Source: Flavobacteriales bacterium UBA4110
GTDB lineage: Bacteria > Bacteroidota > Bacteroidia > Flavobacteriales > Weeksellaceae
Reading direction: 5' to 3'
Assembly (NCBI GenBank): GCA_002383165.1
Contig: DFXK01000015.1
Span: 3,894 to 60,087, forward strand
DNA: 56,194 nt
Under the pieces are notes generated by a model. The model had not been told where the DNA came from. It saw nothing but the letters and a program-made list of their open reading frames with translations, and searched no databases. This document shows positions 43,587 through 51,761 of the stretch, piece after piece. A program made the position numbers and the translations under genes. Numbering within the stretch: the stretch's first letter is position 1; every line of letters begins with the position of its first letter.

Positions 43587-44974
43587 TATTGATAAGCGCC
43601 TATTGTCAGAGAACCCATTCTGGGATTACCAACGATATCTGTTGAAGTAACATTATTTGTCCCAACTCCTTTTCCTTTTGCTGGTGAATCGGCTTTCACT
43701 CTTAAGTTCATCTTTTGAGTAAAATAGTTCTGGAATTTTGGGTCTTGATTTGAAATATTAGTATTCCCGATGGTTAAACCAGAACTAGAAGTAAATTTCA
43801 ACAATGAATTTTTGAATTCATATTGAAAAGCTAAGACATTTCCATTAGATTTATTAATTGAAATCATATCCGGTGTATCTCCGTAAATAATTGAATTATT
43901 GACATTTAATTTGAAATCTCCAATCTCGGGTTCTCCATCTTCATTTTGCCAAATATCACTTGCGTAGATTCCCAAAGCAGACATCGAAGGATTCAAATTC
44001 CAATAATTAGCAAGAGTACAATAATTAAGTGTATAATTTCCACCTGCAGCAATCGCAAGGTCTGCTTCACCGCAGTTGTTCATTACCACATTATTCATTG
44101 TAAGATTGGAATGGATCCCATAGATTCCTACATTTTGAAATGTATGGATAATTGTATTGTTGATTTCAGCTATATTTTTTTTCAATTGAAGTCCAACATT
44201 TCCACCAAAAACTCGAGCGTAATTCATATTAAGAAGAGAACCTTCTTCCATTTTAATTCCGTTCCAGTTGGCAGGAAGTGTATCGTATTTTGTATCGCTT
44301 CTATCGCCTCGGAAAATTACTTCTTCGCCAAGGGCTCCTTTTACATCAAGAATGGAATTTTTCTCAAAATTCATTCCGCTGTTTTTTCGGAAATAGACTT
44401 TGGTTCCTTTTTCCATTGTCAAAGTTTTACCTTCAGCAACGTTTAGGTTACCGAAAATTACTTTCACTTTATCTTTAGTCCAAGTTGTATTGTCATTGAT
44501 TGTTACAGGATTCTCTCCGGTTTGGATAAAATATTCTGCATCTTGAACTACAGAGAAAAGTGTTACTTTTTGTTCGCCGGCTGGAGTATTGAAAACTACT
44601 TTGTCTTCAGCAATCGCTTCCGGAGCATTGGCAACAGGTGCAATTTCTACAAAAACATAGAGACTATCTTTTTTTCTCAGCGCTACATTTTCAAAACTTG
44701 TCCCAACTTTTCCATCTACATTGATTCTGTAAAGCGAACCACTTCCGCCTTCCAAAGCAATTCTTGGAATGAGGACGTCCTTATCTTCATTATTATAAAC
44801 CTTTACTGCATAAGTTTCCGAACGCATCTGGTTATAAACGGTGTCGCAGAAGACTGTATCGGTGGAGAATCTCAAAAGTTGAGTAGGAGAATCAAAAGAA
44901 ATATCATCGCGATTACAACCTGCCAAAAGCAAAAGTGACCAAAATGCAATTCCAAAAAGTATTTTAATTTTCAT
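43586..44974 (-). CDS. Right-handed parallel beta-helix lipoprotein
   Basis: This 462-aa protein starts with a lipoprotein signal ending LLLLAGC (Cys20). Repeated beta-helix rungs follow from about residue 160 onward, with phrases such as VYFRKNSGMNFEKNSILDV, NNTIIHTFQNVGIYGI and NLTMNNVVMNN. The ending VGNPRMGSLTIGAYQ is typical of this Bacteroidota surface family. It is probably exposed at the outer membrane. No catalytic residues could be assigned. Confidence 0.82.
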   Translation of the reverse strand: MKIKILFGIAFWSLLLLAGCNRDDISFDSPTQLLRFSTDTVFCDTVYNQMRSETYAVKVYNNEDKDVLIPRIALEGGSGSLYRINVDGKVGTSFENVALRKKDSLYVFVEIAPVANAPEAIAEDKVVFNTPAGEQKVTLFSVVQDAEYFIQTGENPVTINDNTTWTKDKVKVIFGNLNVAEGKTLTMEKGTKVYFRKNSGMNFEKNSILDVKGALGEEVIFRGDRSDTKYDTLPANWNGIKMEEGSLLNMNYARVFGGNVGLQLKKNIAEINNTIIHTFQNVGIYGIHSNLTMNNVVMNNCGEADLAIAAGGNYTLNYCTLANYWNLNPSMSALGIYASDIWQNEDGEPEIGDFKLNVNNSIIYGDTPDMISINKSNGNVLAFQYEFKNSLLKFTSSSGLTIGNTNISNQDPKFQNYFTQKMNLRVKADSPAKGKGVGTNNVTSTDIVGNPRMGSLTIGAYQ

Positions 44975-45147
44975 CTATTCTTTTTTATATTTTTTAATGG
45001 TAAGATGGAACGCCAATAATTGTTGCTATTAATAATATTAAAGAAGTTTTGAAGGTTGGCGTTTCATTTATCTTGTTTAATGTTCAAAACTACAAAATTT
45101 AAATTTTTATTTTATAAGTATCATAACATTTCACTTTTTATTTTAAT

Positions 45148-45230
45148 TGGGCGCCTTTTTCCGCCCTCCGTTCCCGCTTTTTTGTTCGTCGTTCCTCCTC
45201 GCAAAAAGAGCTCCACTCAGGTCGGGGCGC
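45148..45230 (+). repeat. Dispersed repeat family R1, copy 2
   Basis: This runs from TGGGCGCCTTTTTCCGCCC to CTCAGGTCGGGGCGC, in the same order as the minus-strand copy at 33967-34049. The middle of this copy contains TTTTGTTCGTCGTTCC in place of the A/T hairpin. It lies between the divergent beta-helix lipoprotein gene and the dehydrogenase gene. The rest of this 420-bp gap holds an inverted pair AACGCCAA/TTGGCGTT (45009-45063) and the promoter described next. Confidence 0.8.
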
Positions 45231-45319
45231 GTTTCGCTAAGAAGAAACTTTCTAAATATATATGGTTCATGTGCCTAAACTATTTATCAATTGTCTTTAG
45301 TCATAAAACCACATAAACT

Positions 45320-45337
45320 AACTAACATTTGTTAGTT
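45320..45337 (+). promoter_or_regulatory. 18-bp palindromic operator over the dehydrogenase promoter
   Basis: AACTAACA TT TGTTAGTT is a perfect palindrome with 8-bp arms. The TTTG of the -33 box (45328-45331) lies inside it. A TetR-family regulator is encoded just downstream of the dehydrogenase gene, and such proteins bind palindromes of this size, so it is the likely ligand by inference. Confidence 0.65.
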
Positions 45338-45358
45338 TAATAAAAAAGTGTATTTTTG
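45328..45358 (+). promoter_or_regulatory. Promoter of the fused E1 dehydrogenase gene
   Basis: TTTG (45328-45331) and TATTTTTG (45351-45358) are 19 nt apart, an exact Bacteroidota TTTG-N19-TAnnTTTG arrangement. The start codon lies about 30 nt after the expected transcription start. Confidence 0.75.
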
Positions 45359-45395
45359 AATAAATCACATTCAATTCTCAAAACTGAGGAACGAA

Positions 45396-47498
45396 TTGAA
45401 TGTCAAATGTTTAAATATGGAAATGACCAAAAGACATTTTTTAAACAAAGAAATTAGCCTGACTGATTTACTGAAATCTGCTTATCGTTTGATGTTTACG
45501 GCCAAAACGATGAGCGATTTGTTTGAACAAGAAAAAAAAATCACTTCGAAATACGTTCACGCTACTTCTCGAGGACACGAGGCTATTCAGCTGGCTTTGG
45601 GAATGCAATTGTTGCCACAGGATTTTGTGAGTCCTTATTATAGAGATGATTCAATTTTACTCGGAATCGGAATCACGCCTTACGAGTTGATGCTTCAGCT
45701 TTTAGCAAAAAAAGATGATCCATTCTCTGGCGGTAGAACTTATTATGCACATCCAAGTTTGCGAAGAGATGATTTTCCGAAGATGATTCACCAAAGCTCC
45801 GGAACAGGAATGCAAGCCATCCCAACCACCGGAATTGCAATGGGAATGAAGTACAAGGAAGAAATCGGAATTGATGATAATCTTGATGAAAAACCAATTG
45901 CAGTTTGCTCACTCGGCGATGCAAGTTGTACAGAAGGCGAAGTTTCCGAAGCATTCCAAATGGCAGCGCTTAAACAATTGCCGATTCTTTATCTCGTTCA
46001 GGACAACGAATGGGATATTTCTGCCAGTGCAGATGAAATCCGAGCACAGGATATTACAGAATATATGCGAGGTTTCAACGGCATCGAAACCAGAACCATC
46101 GACGGAACAGATTTTATTAAGTCTTACGAAACCGTAAAAGAATGCATCAGAATCATCCGTGAAGAACGCCGACCAATGCTCGTTCACGCTAAAGTTCCGT
46201 TGCTCAATCATCATACTTCCGGCGTACGAAAAGAATGGTATCGCGATGATTTGGAAGAATGTGCGAAGAATGACCCATTAATAAAACTTAGAAATAAACT
46301 TTCAGAATTTAGTATAGAAGATTCAGAAGTTGAATCGATTGAAAAAGAAGTTCAAAATTTGGTAAGAACTGATTTTGAAAACGCAATTCTTGCCGAAGAC
46401 CCAAAACCGGAAGATGTTTACAAACACGATTTTGCACCAACAACTGTTACAGAAGAAAAAGGAGAGCGTTCTCCAAATGGAAAAATACCAACGGTAATGG
46501 TAGATTGTGCATTATTCGCGATTAGAGAGTTGATGCAAAAACACCCGGAAGCCTTATTATATGGACAAGATGTTGGATTGAGATTGGGCGGTGTTTTTCG
46601 TGAAGCGATTACTTTAGCGGCTCAATTCGGAGAGAAAAGGGTTTTTAATACACCAATTCAGGAAGCATTTATCGTGGGTTCAACAGTTGGAATGAGTGCA
46701 GTTGGACTGAAACCAATTGTCGAAGTTCAATTCGCTGATTATATTTGGCCAGGTTTGAATCAGTTATTTACCGAAGTTTCCAGAAGTTATTATTTGTCTA
46801 ATGGGAAATGGCCGGTTTCGATGATTCTCCGAGTTCCGATTGGCGCTTACGGAAGTGGCGGACCTTACCACTCGAGTTCTGTGGAAAGTGTTTTGACGAA
46901 TATCAAAGGTGTTAAAATCGCTTATCCTTCAACAGGCGCAGATTTAAAAGGTTTGATGAAAGCCGCTTTCTATGACCCAAATCCGGTTGTAATGCTGGAA
47001 CATAAAGGACTTTATTGGTCAAAAATTGAAGGAACCGAAGCTGCAAAAACTATTGAACCTGATGAAGATTATATTATTCCGTTCGGGAAAGCAAGAGAAG
47101 TTTTACTTTGTGATAATCAAAAAGATAAACCAACTTTAACAATCATTACTTATGGAATGGGCGTTTATTGGGCTTTGAATTCAGCGAAAGAATTTGAGAA
47201 TCAAATTGAAATTATAGATTTGAGAACGCTCGCACCTTTAGATGAAAACCGCGTTTTCGAAAGTGCGAAAAAACATAACCGGTGCATCGTTTTGACAGAA
47301 GAACCTGTCAATAATAGCTTTGCACAAAGTTTGGCAGCGAGAATCAATGAAAATTGTTTCAGACATCTGGATGCTCCAGTAAAAGTAGTTGGTGCAAAAG
47401 ATTTGCCTGCAATTCCTATCAATTCCGAATTGGAAAAGGAAATGTTGCCGAACACACAGAAATTAATTAAAGAAATAGAACAATTGTTGAAATATTAA
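45396..47498 (+). CDS. 2-oxoacid dehydrogenase E1, fused alpha and beta subunits (branched-chain type)
   Basis: This 700-aa protein fuses the E1 alpha domain (residues 1 to about 330) to the E1 beta domain (from about 365). The alpha half has the thiamine diphosphate motif GDASCTEGEVSEAF. The beta half has LYGQDVGLRLGGVF, TPIQEAFIVGSTVGM and YGSGGPYHSSS. It resembles branched-chain 2-oxoacid dehydrogenase E1; E2 and E3 are not nearby. Starts at 45396, 45417 and 45423 are all possible. An operator-covered promoter and the neighbouring TetR gene suggest control together with the paa genes. Confidence 0.88.
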   Translation: MNVKCLNMEMTKRHFLNKEISLTDLLKSAYRLMFTAKTMSDLFEQEKKITSKYVHATSRGHEAIQLALGMQLLPQDFVSPYYRDDSILLGIGITPYELMLQLLAKKDDPFSGGRTYYAHPSLRRDDFPKMIHQSSGTGMQAIPTTGIAMGMKYKEEIGIDDNLDEKPIAVCSLGDASCTEGEVSEAFQMAALKQLPILYLVQDNEWDISASADEIRAQDITEYMRGFNGIETRTIDGTDFIKSYETVKECIRIIREERRPMLVHAKVPLLNHHTSGVRKEWYRDDLEECAKNDPLIKLRNKLSEFSIEDSEVESIEKEVQNLVRTDFENAILAEDPKPEDVYKHDFAPTTVTEEKGERSPNGKIPTVMVDCALFAIRELMQKHPEALLYGQDVGLRLGGVFREAITLAAQFGEKRVFNTPIQEAFIVGSTVGMSAVGLKPIVEVQFADYIWPGLNQLFTEVSRSYYLSNGKWPVSMILRVPIGAYGSGGPYHSSSVESVLTNIKGVKIAYPSTGADLKGLMKAAFYDPNPVVMLEHKGLYWSKIEGTEAAKTIEPDEDYIIPFGKAREVLLCDNQKDKPTLTIITYGMGVYWALNSAKEFENQIEIIDLRTLAPLDENRVFESAKKHNRCIVLTEEPVNNSFAQSLAARINENCFRHLDAPVKVVGAKDLPAIPINSELEKEMLPNTQKLIKEIEQLLKY

Positions 47499-47501
47499 TT
47501 A

Positions 47502-47638
47502 AACCACAAAAGTCACAAAAGGAGGCATAGAAATCAAGGATGCAAAAGATCAAAAAAGAAAACTTTTAAGCCATTTTCTCTTTTTTGGACTTTCAAAAGA
47601 CTTAAAAAATAAATATAGCTTTTGTGTCTTTTGTGGTT
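47502..47638. repeat. Long intergenic palindrome between the E1 gene and tetR
   Basis: AACCACAAAAGTCACAAAAG (47502-47521) and its inverse at 47619-47638 match at 19 of 20 positions. The interior has further partly complementary A/T-rich runs. It begins 4 nt after the E1 stop and could also act as a processing or termination structure. A copy of repeat family R2 follows directly. Confidence 0.75.
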
Positions 47639-47648
47639 TTAAGAAAAT

Positions 47649-47730
47649 CTTAGCTGAGCGTAAGCGCCTTTGCGAACCTTAAAAATATTTTCAATAATGA
47701 ATAAAAAATCTTTGCGCACTTGGCGTTAAA
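47649..47730 (+). repeat. Repeat family R2, copy upstream of tetR
   Basis: Two modules, CTTAGCTGAGCGTAAGCG with CCTTTGCGAAC and then CTTTGCGCACTTGGCGT, are separated by about 35 A/T-rich bases. The repeat ends 3 nt before the tetR start codon. Related copies stand before paaE, paaA, paaC (half copy) and paaH. Confidence 0.7.
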
Positions 47731-47733
47731 AAT

Positions 47734-48330
47734 ATGGAAACAGAAATAATTCCAAACAAAATTAAAATCAATAAAAAAGAATTGATTTTATCCGAAGCCG
47801 CAACGCTATTCAAAGAAAAAGGTTTCGGCGGAACCAGTATGCGTGACTTGGGAGAAAAAGTAGGTATGGAAGCTGCAAGTATGTACAATCATATCAAATC
47901 CAAAAACGAAATTCTGGAATTGATTTGTTTCAAAATAGCCAATCAATATATTTCCCAGTTGCAGGAAATCGAAAATACAAACCAAAGTTTCCAGGAAAAA
48001 CTGAATGCCATTATAGGACTTCACGTTCAGTTGATTATTGAAGATGCAGCCTCGGTTTCTGTAGCGAATAACGATTGGAAATATCTTTCCGAAGAAAAGA
48101 AAAATCAATACAAGCAAATCAGAAAATCCTATGAAAAAAGCTTTGCGAATATCATAGAACAGGGAATGAAAAGCGGAGAATTCAAAAAAATGAATGTTTC
48201 CGTCGCGCTTTTCACAATGTTATCTTCCTTAAGGTGGATAGAATTATGGTACAAACCAAGCCGAGAAATCACACCGCAGGAATTAGAAGAAGATTTGAAA
48301 ACATTATTAATGAATGGTTTGAATAATTAA
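47734..48330 (+). CDS. TetR/AcrR family transcriptional regulator
   Basis: This 198-aa protein has a TetR helix-turn-helix at about 17-62 (LSEAATLFKEKGFGGTSMRD, then MYNHIKSKNEILELI). A helical ligand-binding domain follows. Its place between the E1 gene and paaE makes it the likely repressor of this region, answering to a CoA-ester as related Paa regulators do. The palindrome at 45320 is a candidate site. The link to paa genes is inferred from position. Confidence 0.88.
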   Translation: METEIIPNKIKINKKELILSEAATLFKEKGFGGTSMRDLGEKVGMEAASMYNHIKSKNEILELICFKIANQYISQLQEIENTNQSFQEKLNAIIGLHVQLIIEDAASVSVANNDWKYLSEEKKNQYKQIRKSYEKSFANIIEQGMKSGEFKKMNVSVALFTMLSSLRWIELWYKPSREITPQELEEDLKTLLMNGLNN

Positions 48331-48338
48331 ATTCAAAT

Positions 48339-48418
48339 CTTAGCTAAGCGTAAGCGGCTTTGAGAACTTAAAAACATAAAGTAAATCAAAAAAAACTTAG
48401 CGCACTTTGCGTTTAAAA
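48339..48418 (+). repeat. Repeat family R2, copy upstream of paaE
   Basis: CTTAGCTAAGCGTAAGCGG and then CTTAGCGCACTTTGCGT match the tetR copy in order and spacing. It ends about 4 nt before the paaE start. Confidence 0.7.
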
Positions 48419-48422
48419 TAAA

Positions 48423-49505
48423 ATGTCAGTAATTTTTCACCCTTTAAAAGTAAAAAAAGTCAAAAAAGAAACGCAGGATTGTGTTTCTGTGAGTTTTGAT
48501 GTGCCGGCAGAATTATCGGAACAATTCAAATTCACGCAAGGACAATATTTGACATTCCGACAAATGAATGGCGAGCAGGAACTTCGCCGTTCTTATTCGA
48601 TTTGTGCAAGTCCGTGCGAAGGCGAATTAAAAGTCGCTGTGAAAAAAGTTCCCGAAGGTCTGTTCTCTTCTTTTATGAACGAAAACCTGAAAGAAGGCGA
48701 CGTTCTGGAAGTAATGCCTCCAATGGGAAAATTCTACACAGAACTCAATCCCGAAAACAAAAAAACGTATGTCGCTTTTGCTGCAGGAAGCGGAATCACG
48801 CCGATTATTTCGATTATCAAATCTGTTTTGAAAAATGAACCACAAAGTCAGTTTATTTTGATTTACGGAAACAAAAATAAGGGAACGATTATTTTCAAAG
48901 AAGAAATCGAAGCTTTGAAAAACCGTTTTATGGAACGATTGAGCATTTATCACATTCTCAGTCGTGAAGTTGCTGATGCAGATTTGTTAAGTGGCAGAAT
49001 CAATTCCGAAAAAACAGAATCTTTTATCAAGAACATCATTCCGGCAGAAAAAATCGATGAGGTTTTCCTTTGCGGACCGGAAGAAATGATTCTGAGTGTG
49101 AGAGATACTTTAATCAATTCCGGTGTTGAAGCTAAGAAAATTCATTTCGAATTATTTTTCAGTGCTGCGTCTGCTGGGAAGAAAAAAGAACACGAGCTGG
49201 CAATTAACAAATCCGATGATGATTTTAGCAAAGTCACTGTTAAGTTAGATGCAACCGCTCTGAAGCTGGATTTAGCTTATCACGGACCAACGATTTTGGA
49301 TGCGGCTTTACAAAACGGAGCAGATTTACCTTACGCCTGTAAAGGAGGTGTTTGTGCGACTTGCAAATGTAAACTTGAAAAAGGCGAAGTAGAAATGGAC
49401 ATCAATTATTCTCTCGAACCAGACGAGATTGCCGCAGGATTTATCTTGTCTTGCCAAGCACATCCGAGGTCGGAGGAAGTGGTTGTGAATTTTGATATTA
49501 AGTAG
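48423..49505 (+). CDS. paaE: Phenylacetyl-CoA epoxidase reductase subunit
   Basis: This 360-aa reductase feeds electrons from NAD(P)H to the PaaABC epoxidase. It has an N-terminal FAD-binding domain (RRSYSICASPCEG), an NAD(P)-binding domain (FAAGSGITPIISIIKSVL and EVFLCGPEEMI), and a C-terminal plant-type [2Fe-2S] ferredoxin domain with Cys306, Cys311 and Cys314 in CKGGVCATC plus a later Cys in LSCQAHP. The layout is that of PaaE. In Escherichia coli it ends the paaABCDE operon; here it comes first. Confidence 0.93.
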   Translation: MSVIFHPLKVKKVKKETQDCVSVSFDVPAELSEQFKFTQGQYLTFRQMNGEQELRRSYSICASPCEGELKVAVKKVPEGLFSSFMNENLKEGDVLEVMPPMGKFYTELNPENKKTYVAFAAGSGITPIISIIKSVLKNEPQSQFILIYGNKNKGTIIFKEEIEALKNRFMERLSIYHILSREVADADLLSGRINSEKTESFIKNIIPAEKIDEVFLCGPEEMILSVRDTLINSGVEAKKIHFELFFSAASAGKKKEHELAINKSDDDFSKVTVKLDATALKLDLAYHGPTILDAALQNGADLPYACKGGVCATCKCKLEKGEVEMDINYSLEPDEIAAGFILSCQAHPRSEEVVVNFDIK

Positions 49506-49521
49506 TTTGAAGAATTAATCA

Positions 49522-50106
49522 ATGAAGAAAATTGTCATAATTTCTATAGGAACTTTGTTATTGATTCTACTTGGTTTATTTGCGTTTCAAAGATATTATT
49601 TTAGTGAAGAGAAAATTAGAGAAAGGCAAATTGAAACTTGGAATAAAAGAATTAATGAATTTAAAAATTCTAAAGCAGGAAAGATTGATTTGACAAATGA
49701 AATCAATTTGAGATGGTCAATAAAAGATTTTAGTTCTGAAAATCATAAGATAGAATATTGTGAAAATAAAGATGCAAAGTATATCTGCAGAATTGACAAT
49801 AATGATTGGTATGGTTCTGATTTCAAAATGGATTTACCAAAAAATGAATTAAAAAGTCTCACAATTTATGTTGATGATAAATATATTAAACTTGATGTAT
49901 CGCAAATGTTCAATCCCAACAATAGTGGAGAATTAGATAAAAACCAATTTAAAATTAAAAAAGAAGAAGACTTTTATATTTTATATGGATACTTTTCTGA
50001 CGGTGCAGGCACTTATACGACAAGTTGGAAAATTAGAAATGGAAAGTCCGAAAGAAGTAAAATTTCGAGTGATGAAGAAGATTTCAAATGGCAAAATGAA
50101 AAATAA
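49522..50106 (+). CDS. Unrecognised protein with an N-terminal membrane anchor, within the paa cluster
   Basis: This 194-aa protein has one N-terminal hydrophobic segment (IVIISIGTLLLILLGLFAF), then a charged, soluble domain rich in Lys, Asn and Asp. I do not recognise the domain. Two Cys in HKIEYCENKDAKYICR might form a disulfide. It lies 16 nt after paaE and interrupts the paaE-paaA order. The gene is more AT-rich than its paa neighbours, suggesting later insertion. No role in phenylacetate breakdown can be claimed. Confidence 0.72.
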   Translation: MKKIVIISIGTLLLILLGLFAFQRYYFSEEKIRERQIETWNKRINEFKNSKAGKIDLTNEINLRWSIKDFSSENHKIEYCENKDAKYICRIDNNDWYGSDFKMDLPKNELKSLTIYVDDKYIKLDVSQMFNPNNSGELDKNQFKIKKEEDFYILYGYFSDGAGTYTTSWKIRNGKSERSKISSDEEDFKWQNEK

Positions 50107-50118
50107 CATTTAAAGACT

Positions 50119-50194
50119 CTTTGCTGAGTTTACGCCTTTGCGAACTTAAAAACATTTAGTAGTTAAAAAAGACTTTGCGCACTTTGCGTATAAA
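50119..50194 (+). repeat. Repeat family R2, copy upstream of paaA
   Basis: CTTTGCTGAGTTTACGCC, TTTGCGAACTTAAAAACAT and CTTTGCGCACTTTGCGT follow the family order. It ends about 24 nt before the paaA start. Confidence 0.7.
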
Positions 50195-50218
50195 TAAATT
50201 CCATTAAACCAAAACATT

Positions 50219-51178
50219 ATGGAAACAACAGAAATCAATTTAGAAGAACATTTTCAGAATAAAATAGACAGCGAAATCCGTATCGAGCCAAAAGACTGGA
50301 TGCCGGATGCGTACAGAAAAACCCTGATTCGTCAGATTTCCCAGCACGCCCATTCCGAGATTGTCGGGATGTTGCCGGAAGCCAACTGGATTACGCGCGC
50401 ACCAACTTTGAATCGTAAGAAAATCTTGTTGGCAAAAGTTCAGGATGAAGCCGGACACGGACTTTATCTCTATTGTGCTGCTGAAACTTTGGGCGTTACG
50501 AGAGATGAAACCATCAACGATTTACATTCTGGAAAAGCCAAATATTCCAGCATTTTCAACTATCCGACTTTGACTTGGGCAGATATGGGTGCAATCGGCT
50601 GGTTGGTTGACGGCGCTGCAATTCTGAATCAAGTTCCGCTTTGCAGAGCATCATACGGACCTTATGCCAGAGCAATGGTTAGGATTTGTAAAGAAGAAAG
50701 TTTCCATCAGAGACAAGGTTACGAGCTGATGATGAAATTGGCTCAAGGTTCGCCGGAGCAAAAAGCAATGGCTCAGGATGCATTCAACCGTTGGTGGTGG
50801 CCGACTTTGATGATGTTCGGTCCAAAAGATGCTGATTCTGGGAATACAGAATTGTCAATGAAATGGCGAATCAAACGTTTCACGAATGACGAGTTGAGAC
50901 AGCGTTTTGTAGATGTATCCGTTCCTCAGGCAGAATATTTGGGACTGACTATTCCCGATCCAGATTTGAAATTCAATGAAGAAACTGGACATTACGAATT
51001 CGGAGAAATCGATTGGGATGAATTTTGGAAAGTAGTCAAAGGCAACGGACTTTGTAACAAAGAAAGAATCGAAACCCGCAAAAAATCCTTCGATGATGGC
51101 GCCTGGGTAAGAGAAGCCGCAACCGCTTATCACGCGAAAAGAAAATTAAGAGAAGAACAAAATAGAAAAACAGTTTAA
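50219..51178 (+). CDS. paaA: Phenylacetyl-CoA epoxidase catalytic subunit
   Basis: This 319-aa protein is the diiron subunit that epoxidises the ring of phenylacetyl-CoA. Diiron-site segments are AKVQDEAGHGLYLYCAAETL and CKEESFHQRQGYELM, both ferritin-like with Glu and His ligands. The N-terminus PDAYRKTLIRQISQHAHSE and the NRWWWPTLMMFGP stretch are characteristic of PaaA. It precedes paaB, paaC and paaD in the usual order. Confidence 0.96.
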   Translation: METTEINLEEHFQNKIDSEIRIEPKDWMPDAYRKTLIRQISQHAHSEIVGMLPEANWITRAPTLNRKKILLAKVQDEAGHGLYLYCAAETLGVTRDETINDLHSGKAKYSSIFNYPTLTWADMGAIGWLVDGAAILNQVPLCRASYGPYARAMVRICKEESFHQRQGYELMMKLAQGSPEQKAMAQDAFNRWWWPTLMMFGPKDADSGNTELSMKWRIKRFTNDELRQRFVDVSVPQAEYLGLTIPDPDLKFNEETGHYEFGEIDWDEFWKVVKGNGLCNKERIETRKKSFDDGAWVREAATAYHAKRKLREEQNRKTV

Positions 51179-51238
51179 AATATACAGAATGATGATAGTC
51201 TATTATCTCTCATCTATCTGTCTCTAATCTGAAAAATT

Positions 51239-51526
51239 ATGCAAAATACAGAATGGCCACTTTGGGAGGTTTTTATAAGGAGCAGACAAGGTTTGGACCA
51301 CAAGCACGTGGGCAGTCTTCACGCTGCTGATGCAGAAATGGCAATCCAAAATGCACGTGATGTTTATACGAGAAGGATGGAAGGTGTTAGCATTTGGGTT
51401 GTGGAATCCAAGCATATTCACTCCACCAATCCCGATGATTCCGAAGCGTTTTACGAACCTTCGGAAGATAAAATTTACCGTCATCCAACGTTTTACCACG
51501 TTCCGGAAGAGGTGAAAAACATGTAA
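51239..51526 (+). CDS. paaB: Phenylacetyl-CoA epoxidase subunit PaaB
   Basis: This 95-aa small subunit bridges PaaAC heterodimers in the epoxidase. WPLWEVFIRSRQGLDHKHVG at the N-terminus and ARDVYTRRMEGVSIWVV are characteristic. It lies 60 nt after paaA. A 235-bp gap with two repeats separates it from paaC. Confidence 0.93.
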   Translation: MQNTEWPLWEVFIRSRQGLDHKHVGSLHAADAEMAIQNARDVYTRRMEGVSIWVVESKHIHSTNPDDSEAFYEPSEDKIYRHPTFYHVPEEVKNM

Positions 51527-51538
51527 TATTATTTTTAT

Positions 51539-51620
51539 GGCAGCTTAATCCGCCTTCCGCTCCCAATCTTTTTATTTTTTAGCAAAAAAACAAAAAGGAT
51601 TTCCGCTCAAGTCGGGCTGC
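51539..51620 (+). repeat. Dispersed repeat family R1, divergent copy 3
   Basis: This copy runs GGCAGCTTAATCCGCC to CGCTCAAGTCGGGCTGC with an A/T-rich middle. It has the same order as copies 1 and 2 but with more substitutions. It lies between paaB and paaC. Confidence 0.65.
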
Positions 51621-51659
51621 AGATTCAACATAGAATAAGATTAGGTAATAAGCAAGAAG

Positions 51660-51710
51660 TTTGTCATTCCGTAGGAATCTAAACTGTTTAGATTCCTACG
51701 GAATGACAAA
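51660..51710. repeat. Perfect 51-bp palindrome between paaB and paaC
   Basis: The left arm (51660-51684) starts TTTGTCATTCCGTAGGAATC and the right arm (51686-51710) is its exact reverse complement. Each arm is 25 bp, with a single T in the centre. No U-tract follows. Transcribed, it would form a very stable hairpin inside the paa operon. The first nine bases match the window start. Confidence 0.95.
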
Positions 51711-51735
51711 GAGAAGGTAAAATTAATTAGAAAAT

Positions 51736-51759
51736 CTTTGCGCACATTGCGTTCAAAAT
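51736..51759 (+). repeat. Repeat family R2, half copy upstream of paaC
   Basis: CTTTGCGCACATTGCGTTC is the second module of the family. The first module is absent. It ends 2 nt before the paaC start codon. Confidence 0.6.
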
Positions 51760-51761
51760 AA

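Noticed and set aside
43946..44446. 166-codon plus-strand frame
   Set aside because: It is a shadow of the beta-helix lipoprotein gene on the opposite strand; the encoded peptide is rich in Cys, Ile and His without domain character.
45009..45063. Inverted pair AACGCCAA / TTGGCGTT upstream of the beta-helix gene
   Set aside because: Short arms with a 39-nt loop; could be an operator or chance, and nothing else supports it.
51660..51710. Perfect palindrome as an intrinsic terminator
   Set aside because: No U-tract follows on either strand and it lies inside an operon whose downstream genes are needed.
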